A stretch of 64,000 bases of DNA, taken from contig MU266335.1 of assembly GCA_021014945.1 (NCBI GenBank), positions 186,001 through 250,000 of the forward strand. Direction: 5' to 3'. Below the pieces are notes generated by a model. The model was given only the letters and a program-made list of their open reading frames with translations. It was not told where the DNA came from and searched no databases. Made by a program: the position numbers and the translations under genes. The stretch is from Leucogyrophana mollusca (Eukaryota > Basidiomycota > Agaricomycetes > Boletales). This document shows, in pieces, positions 57,733 to 64,000 of the stretch (position 1 is the stretch's first letter; each line of letters begins with the position of its first letter).

Positions 57733-59388
57733 GATGATCAACTCCTCCGTCATATCTCACCTGCAGACGGTTAAAGTATGTCTCCTTGCCCCCCTTCAAA
57801 CTGCCAATCTGACAGTTTCTTGAACGTGTTATAGTATGTAAAGGGTAAGTTCGTGTTGACTGGTCAGCCATGCGTTTGTGCTGATGTTAGCACAAGTTGC
57901 GGGTATAGCCATTTTGGCAAGTGCAGTCCAGACGGCTTATCGAGTCCGCCAAAACTAACGGTGCTAAAAGACTTCTAACTATACCCTGACCCTTGACCGT
58001 GAGGTCAGTACCATTCAGACTCCTATGCCGCACCTGGGTTACATCTAAGCGACAGATCGCCTTGGTATGGCCGGGCCGCTGGGGTATCGCGCAGGCGCTA
58101 TTTGGCATTGCACGCTACCTCCCTTTTGCCTCTGTAGCCGTGGACTTATTCTGTACGCTATGCTCTTATTCGCGCGATTCCTTGCATTCATGCGTCACCC
58201 ACATTAGACTCATTATCGCCCCAGATGAACGTACACCGTGTGGGTGCTAAGTGTTAATATATCATCATGCCACTGACCAAGAGCAGTGTCTGTATGTCTA
58301 CGAAGCAGCTTCATGTCAGCGAGGAGTCGTTGTCAGCTTATCTGCTCTGCTGATCCCTTTCTCGATAGGGTTAAATACCTCCGGTGTACTAGCAGCTGAA
58401 GGTCGATTGACCCCAATTGTCAGAAGTACCATTTCTCATCGTGATTGTATTTAGGCCTTCTTGTACTTCGCACCCAAGCCCTATGGAACGAGAACAAGAA
58501 GGTTCTGGTTGTGTTGATGATAACATACGCAGTGAGTCGCATTGTTGGGCCCTCTCTCAAGTTCACTGATATACCTCTGAGCAAAGATGCTCTGCATCAC
58601 AAGTTTCGCTGCGATAATAATTGGACCCCCTTCCTACAACTGTACGGGAGCTTGTCGTCTCTACTTTTACAGTGTGAATAATGCACACCCGCAGTTCAAC
58701 CGCCCCCACCTCAGTCTATGATAACATGTTATCAGACAAACACAAATCACGTTGAGTCTGCAGGTTATGTTGCTCTGACTGTCTTCGAATTTGGTTGGGT
58801 CATTTTGTATTCTTGTGTGCCTATGCTGATATGTGAATACCCTACAGTCATCCTGAGCTGCACCGTTCTACATAAAATCCAGCAACGCCAACACGGGCCT
58901 TTGCTGGGAAACATATATAGGGGGAACTTAATTTATGTTTCGTGTCTATTTTGTAAGTCACTTTCGTTATATCCTTTGAGACTGATTCTTAGCACATTTT
59001 TTCAGTGACGTCGATAGGGAATATCGTTATATTTTCCCTCCCGGTGAGTGCTTCTGCGATCTTACACGTGTCCGCCATGGTTGGACTGAACGCCCATGCT
59101 CCATGACCTAGTCGGAATGGAACCAATTGCTTGACACGTGAGCAAAGCATCTGAGCGGTCGAGATACTGCTTGCTGACTGCAAGCGTCTCCACAGGTTCC
59201 AAGGGGTGCTGCACAGCGTATTATCATGTCGACTATTGTTTGACTTGAGGGAAAGTAACCAACGGAGTCTCGGTAGCTCTTTCTATTCCGATCACAGCAT
59301 AACCAACCAGGAGTACTGTGACGAAAGCTTGGCATTTGCTTCCATTGCCTTGAGTAGTGTTGTTACAAGTGAGGCCCAGGAGTGCTGA
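57733..59388 (+). CDS. DUF6533-like multipass membrane protein, copy 2
   Basis: As copy 1, with MINSSVISHLQTVK; NYTLTLDRE; IALVWPGRWGIAQALFGIAR then YLPFASVAVDLF; QMNVHRCLYVYEAASCQRG; LGLLVLRTQALWNENKK; AGYVALTVFEFGW; and SVLSCRLLFDLRESNQRS, ending SSVVTSEAQEC. The first intron/exon junctions are again unclear (57780-57960). Differences from copy 1 are mostly third-base and conservative, so both may have been kept for some time after duplication. Confidence 0.6.
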
Positions 59389-59870
59389 GCCTTTCTGCAG
59401 CTCTCATACGCACCCACTTGTGCAAGCACATTCACTGACTGCTCTGCACTTCTCACCACGGCTGGCCATGGATTCAAAATACCCACTTTCGAGCTCATTC
59501 TACGTAATCGTAATCTCAGATATTTTTTTCTGTATAGTTGCAGTATATAGATAACTTCCAGTAGCTATAGTAGGACTCCAGGAGTGCTCACATCGCATCG
59601 TGATGATGGTTGTATTCGATAATTACAGGCAATAATTTCTACCGACTCCACGACATGAGTCGTGCATCACTTTGCGATAATGTTCTAAAATTTCACGCAG
59701 GTACTCATACTCTAGCTCTGTTGCTTTTGACGTCCTCGATCGTTAGCCGGTCAGCGCTTCAGCAGCAAGTACTTGAAGAGGAGACGACCCGAAAAGCGTG
59801 TGACTTTCGGGGCCTCCTCGCAGCCGCTTCCACTTGAGGTGCTCTCTTCCGCTCCGCCAATACTGCAATA

Positions 59871-60994
59871 ATGTTCTGTCTACATCGCTCAGCGCCAACA
59901 ATAAGAGCCTCATCGTCGCGAATAACAGCGCTCAATGCACGACGCACACACGCGGGCACGGACCCGACATCCATGGCAGGCCCAGGATCCATATCTCTCG
60001 CTCACCCCAAAGACCCTCGTTCAGGCCATCCTCCTGGTCCCAGTCTCAGTCCAGATCCCCAAACATCCACCCCAGATACTCAAGACACCACACCTATTAA
60101 TTCCGGACCACCAGCACGCACGTACTCCGCCGCTTCCTCGTCCTCGTCCTCGTCTTACCATTCCCCGCCCTTCCACACTCACGCCTTCTTTACCGCTCTC
60201 GAAAAGACCTTCCCTACGCCCACCGCACGCAGCCTCATGCGCGCGACGCGTGCGCTGCTCGTGGACCGTGTCGGTCGCGTGAGGAGAGAGGGTCTTGGTG
60301 TCAAGGATCTCGATAACGTGCGTCTGACTTGTACTTTACCGGTAATTTGAGCTTCATGTCAGAGATGCAGCAAGCGTACCTGTTCCGTGCCGCCATCTCC
60401 GAGCTTCGTGCCGAGATGACAATGCGCACGAAGAACGAGAGCGCTGGGATGCGTACAGCAGTCGCTGCCCTCCGACGGGACGTAGATAGACTGGACGTGA
60501 AGATGAAGGAGGACCTTGCCACGCTGAAGCACGAGTAAGTTGCACGTGAGAGGTGGGATATCGGTTGAAATAATCGTGTACAGGATTCAAATGGAGCTAG
60601 GCTCTTGGAAAAACGAGTCCAAGGCTGATCTGAAGCAGCAGGACATTGTGATCGAGGCATGCGTGGCTCGGAATGAAGCTTACTGATGCTAATATATCTT
60701 TTTCAGGAGCTCCTGAACAAGGCAATAGTCAGCCTTGGCGACCTCCGCGCGAACATGGAGGAAGTGCGCTGGGATAACATGCGCAAAGCCGTTAGTACGT
60801 ATTCGTTATCCAGTTTACTTGAAGTTGCCGTGCTCATTTTTTCTGTAGCGGCTCTGAGCGCGTTCTTGGTTCTCATCGTGGTGAGCATGGAGCTTTGGCC
60901 GAAACCCAAACCCAAGCCGGTCCATCATGTCCCACCAGTGCGATCCCTGCCTAGCGATAAACAGCCAGAGAGCGAAGAGACTAGTTTCTCGTAG
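59871..60994 (+). CDS. CCDC90/FMP32-like mitochondrial coiled-coil protein (DUF1640)
   Basis: Exons 59871-60317, 60371-60534, 60584-60656, 60707-60794 and 60849-60994 give 305 aa. N-terminus [17 protein letters not shown] looks like a presequence. Then a Ser/Pro linker, the family block [20 protein letters not shown] and [32 protein letters not shown], a long coiled coil ([20 protein letters not shown]), and a C-terminal membrane helix [13 protein letters not shown]. Members sit in the inner membrane; animal MCUR1 affects calcium uniporter assembly and yeast Fmp32 COX assembly. The third intron uses either a GC donor at 60657 or a GT donor six bases later; both keep the frame. Confidence 0.88.
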
Positions 60995-61182
60995 CCCACG
61001 CCGCACCAGTGAGTTTGCTATCGTACATTGATTGTATCTAGAGGAACAGGAACACCGTAGAGGCTACACACATATTGTATATATCTCGCTGACTGGCTGT
61101 AACTTTATAACCACTCGTCACTCTTTCCACCCTACCACAGATGCCTAATGATAATATACTACCCACAGGCGATCGGCCGAGA

Positions 61183-61773
61183 TCATTTGACATCAAGCTT
61201 TTCGAACTTGCTTGCTAGTGCATCCGAGTCTTCCTGCTCTGATTTCTGTGTGTTCGTGCTTGTGTTTGGTGCAACAGCCCCGTTAGGCTTCCCGTCACTC
61301 TTCTCACCCTTGTCTTCTGCACCCTTTCCCGCTACGCCCTCGCCGTCCTCATCGTCGTCCTCCCAGTTATCCCTGACCTCTTCCTTCTGAGCAGCCTTCT
61401 TCGCCCTCTGATTCTGTCTCTTCTTCGCATTCTTATTCGGGGGTGGAGCACCAGGCTTGGATTGGGTTGCCGCGGAAGGCGCGACCCACCCTAGAATATG
61501 GCCCTTTGGCAGAGCCCGCGCGTCCATTTGTGTCTGACGTGTTCCGCGGAAGCGCGAGACATCTTCTTGGGGTGTGAATCCTGGTCTGACTTTCAGCTGT
61601 TTGCGAACACTGTGAAGTTTGTGAGCGTGCCGCTTGTCGGTGGACGCTGGGCAGGGATACGATACGAACCTTCCATCTGCCCTCTTAGATTCTGGGATAA
61701 CGCGCTCGAGGGTACGTGGGTCGACTGCTATCCCAGACGCTGTCTGTTCTGGGAACACGGGAGGACGGCTCAT
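61183..61773 (-). CDS. PYM: PYM (WIBG), exon-junction-complex disassembly factor
   Basis: Exons 61773-61670 and 61609-61183 give 176 aa. N-terminus SGIAVDPRTLERVIPESKR and, across the intron, ADGSVRKQLKVRPGFTPQED: the conserved segment that binds Mago-Y14. C-terminus is basic then acidic (NKNAKKRQNQRAKKA, EDDDEDGEG), with the ribosome-binding coiled region. PYM strips exon-junction complexes from mRNA during translation. The start is MSRPPVF. Confidence 0.92.
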   Translation of the reverse strand: MSRPPVFPEQTASGIAVDPRTLERVIPESKRADGRFVSYPCPASTDKRHAHKLHSVRKQLKVRPGFTPQEDVSRFRGTRQTQMDARALPKGHILGWVAPSAATQSKPGAPPPNKNAKKRQNQRAKKAAQKEEVRDNWEDDDEDGEGVAGKGAEDKGEKSDGKPNGAVAPNTSTNTQKSEQEDSDALASKFEKLDVK

Positions 61774-62046
61774 AATGCTCGGCGACAAGGAGGGGGCGGA
61801 TCGGAGTTTGAATTGTTGGCATTGACCAAGGGCCGGGGTTGAAGCTGTCTGAAGCATTGACATTTGACAACCACTACGCCGATGTCCGACGCAAATACTG
61901 CAAGCCCTGTGCCAAGTCGCAGTTTAGACTCTATAAAATCAGTGAGTGCCGTATTATTTATTTCACAGACAGCCTGAGCCCCTTGCATGTACGTATATGT
62001 CTTCCGTTCATCCTTTATGCTCTTCCTCATTTTCATAGAATCCACC

Positions 62047-62514
62047 ATGCTTTCGAAGGTTGTGATTGCCATCCTTGCAACCAATGTCGCCACCACCCTG
62101 GCGGCCCAATATAAAATAACCCTTTACTCTGAGACTAACCTCACAGGCCATAAAGAAACCCATCACGCCGAAGCTTCCCACCCCGTCGATTGGTTCCTCT
62201 TGGCGTGCGCAGAATGCATGGGGACTAATAACACGAAAATTAGAGGCCATCTTCACTCTTTCCACTTCGACACATCGAACGATAGCGATGACGATGCCGT
62301 CACACTCCGCTTCTACTCTGACGGGCATTGTAAGAACGAACTTAGTGAGCGTTATTTATCTCGACGCACCTTGGTTTATTCACTGTGCTTATTTCCAGAA
62401 ACGAAATACAAGGGTCTGGGTCCGTATACTGTCCGTAGCGTTCCAAAGGACTTGGTCCCAGCCAAGTCTCACAAAGTTTGCGTGGGCACTGTGTCGACAG
62501 GATGGGGACTATAG
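62047..62514 (+). CDS. Small secreted protein, four Cys
   Basis: Exons 62047-62344 and 62399-62514 give 137 aa. Signal peptide MLSKVVIAILATNVATTLAA, cleavage likely before AQYKI. The mature part (about 115 aa) has four Cys (LACAEC, GHC, VCVG), alternating beta-like strands (YKITLYSETNLTG, AVTLRFYSDGHC) and no known domain that I can name; a crystallin-like or cerato-type fold cannot be asserted. The intron is in frame (54 nt), so the unspliced frame looks complete; GTGAGC...TTTCCAG marks support splicing. Could be a wall-associated or effector-like protein. Confidence 0.7.
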   Translation: MLSKVVIAILATNVATTLAAQYKITLYSETNLTGHKETHHAEASHPVDWFLLACAECMGTNNTKIRGHLHSFHFDTSNDSDDDAVTLRFYSDGHCKNELSERYLSRRTLVYSLCLFPETKYKGLGPYTVRSVPKDLVPAKSHKVCVGTVSTGWGL

Positions 62515-62888
62515 CACACAAGCATGACCAATTAGAGGTGTCCTTCGGATATGCAGCTTGCAACGAGTGTCGGATAACATGCTGTGTTAAACCACAGCGG
62601 AAGCGGTCAAATTTTTACAGCAACTACATACTTCGTCCGAACGTCTGGAGTCTCCTTCGCGACCTCACTGACGGATGACAAGGATGCTGTGGAATCCACA
62701 CCCACGTCCAACGACTGTCGGGCCGAGACGGGGCGTTGGGTTTCACTATATCCGCTGTACCTTAGGGTCACGATTCCTCATATTCAAGTTTTCAAGGCTA
62801 AAGAGCCTGGGCGCGGTATTTTCCCCGTACAGCATGCATGGAAATTTTAATTACATGGGCATCTGTCCAGGACAGGTACATCATCCCT
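62515..62888. other. Intergenic, convergent 3' ends
   Basis: 3' flanks of the secreted protein gene and the unknown gene; nothing else seen. Confidence 0.6.
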
Positions 62889-64000
62889 TCACTGACTTGG
62901 ACAGCCAGGCTCTTCATTGTCGGAGTCGTCAAATTCCCCTCCTTCGTATTCGGGCGCCTCTGCCATCTCCATGCGTTCCTGTTTCCCCTTTATCTCGCCC
63001 TCTGGGTCCTTTTTCAACTGAAACCCACAAGCCTTGCGCACCCCGCGTGCGAACCACCGATCGGATAGTCCCTCCAAGGTCCATCGTATTTTCTTGGGTC
63101 CACCGCCGCCAAAACCGTACGGGTACCCCTCATCTGTCTCCTCGTCATCACATGCAATCTCGTACCCGACGCCAACGCTAGCGAGCAGCAGCTGTACAGC
63201 CCTAACCAGCTTCCTCCTGCGCTCTATCTCTGCTTCCGCGTTCCCCGGGTCAGCAGATTCAATAGGCTTGCCGAAGATGGCTTCGTATATGTCCAAGACA
63301 GCGTCTTCATACAGATCCACCTCGCCGTCTTCGATCCGGCGCCAGTTGGGTCCGTAGTTCCCGTTCGAATCGTCAAAGAGGCCCCAGCTGATGGAACGCC
63401 AGCCATTACGTGTGTGCATCGTTTGTATACCAGGGTTAAGTTCCTTCGCAATGGCAGCTGCGTCTGCTGGGGTAGGAGATGGGCGACGGTGAATTCTGTA
63501 CCCGAGGGAGTAGGACCACTCTATGTTGTAAAGGCGACTACGGCTGTGGTAGAACAAGTGCACGTCGATGTAGACTGGCGCACTCGGGGAATAGAAGCGC
63601 ACAAGTGTGTCCACTGTGCGAGGCTGCCCTCAACAGATTAAACACCGCGTTTATTAGCCCAAGCAAGATATGGCCACGTACATCGTCGATTTCCTCCAGG
63701 AGAGCGTCGCATTTTAAGACCCTAACGCACTTTTGGAGCGTCTTGTCCTCTAATCCTAGCTCCTTTTCGATGTCCCTGACGCGCCGGCGTATATTTTTAA
63801 CTACAATGCCCTCATCGCCGTCTCGCATGTCGTAGTCATCGTCGTCAGAACCCGGTGACTCGTAGCCTTTGAGACGGGGAAAGATGTTACGGGCCTTGGC
63901 CTCTTTTATGGTCTTGTAGCGATTGAGCGTGTAATTTTGCCAGTCTGCGGTGGTGCCGGGGATTGGGGAGAGCAAGGGTCCGAAGGTGGCTTCCGCGAGC
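62889..64000 (-). CDS. Unknown protein, 3' part (continues past window)
   Basis: Exon 1 (64000 to 63678, open at the edge) and exon 2 (63613-62889). The junction uses a GTGGCC donor and joins DDV to LDTLVRFYSPSAPVYIDV. Sequence shows an acidic stretch (GSDDDDYDMRDGDEG), a helical part (RRRVRDIEKELGLED), then a mixed domain with WSYSLGYRIHRR and NGWRSISWGLFDDSNGNYG, a Gly-rich loop (YPYGFGGGGPKK) and an acidic C-terminus. I do not recognise the family. Confidence 0.65.

Larger units (their letters stand above)
56706..60420 (+). repeat. Tandem segmental duplication, unit 2
   Basis: Second unit, starting right after the broken CCDC90 copy. Sequence to the right of about 60420 has no partner in unit 1, and the CCDC90 gene here is whole, so unit 2 holds the ancestral right end. 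No terminal inverted repeats or target-site duplications are seen, which argues for unequal recombination rather than a transposon. Confidence 0.88.

Noticed and set aside
61498..61842. Plus-strand frame over PYM
   Set aside because: Antisense shadow of the conserved PYM segment.

Overview
The window is nuclear DNA of a filamentous basidiomycete, most likely a mushroom-forming agaricomycete. The evidence is gene-dense sequence with many 47-65 nt GT-AG introns per gene, a chitin synthase, a fungal sulphur-free set of conserved eukaryotic housekeeping genes, and fungus-restricted families (a seven-helix membrane family resembling DUF6533, a BTB protein of agaricomycete type, Dal5/Tna1-type transporters). 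I see no bacterial operons, CRISPR arrays, rRNA or convincing tRNA genes. About thirty genes lie on both strands.

1-7.3 kb: the 3' part of a chitin synthase, a RING protein, a Spo12-like cell-cycle protein, a 2.4 kb stretch with no supported gene, and a Rheb GTPase. 7.8-21.7 kb: a GH2 beta-mannosidase, then three paralogous anion:cation symporters (two minus, one plus) that enclose an alanyl-tRNA editing protein and a second RING gene. The two RING genes share exon structure, including a 25-nt exon.

22.4-41.3 kb: conserved housekeeping genes: Nem1 phosphatase, Snf7 (ESCRT-III), ceramide synthase, U1A/U2B'' snRNP protein, a DJ-1/Hsp31-type protein, Mob1, a BTB protein, the Dbp8 helicase, an HMG-box factor, Sua5, Fmc1 and a small RRM protein.

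42-52.7 kb: a 956-residue protein whose C-terminal half is an eIF4A-type helicase with almost every catalytic motif lost, behind a long disordered N-terminus; then Elongator subunit Elp2, and the mitochondrial genes IBA57 and PET191 sharing a 138-bp divergent promoter, and a glutathione S-transferase.

53-61 kb: a tandem segmental duplication of about 3.7 kb. Each unit holds a decayed unknown block, a DUF6533-like membrane-protein gene and a CCDC90/FMP32-type mitochondrial coiled-coil gene. The duplication joint cuts the first CCDC90 copy, which is a frameshifted pseudogene; the second is intact. 61-64 kb: PYM (exon-junction-complex disassembly), a small secreted protein, and the 3' part of a gene of unknown family.

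The most unusual features are the eIF4A pseudohelicase, the tandem duplication, an AlaX protein with a zinc-ligand position changed to Gln, and the paired RING genes. All exon boundaries are hand-called from splice consensus and reading frame; most joined models keep an exact multiple of three, but none is confirmed by transcripts.
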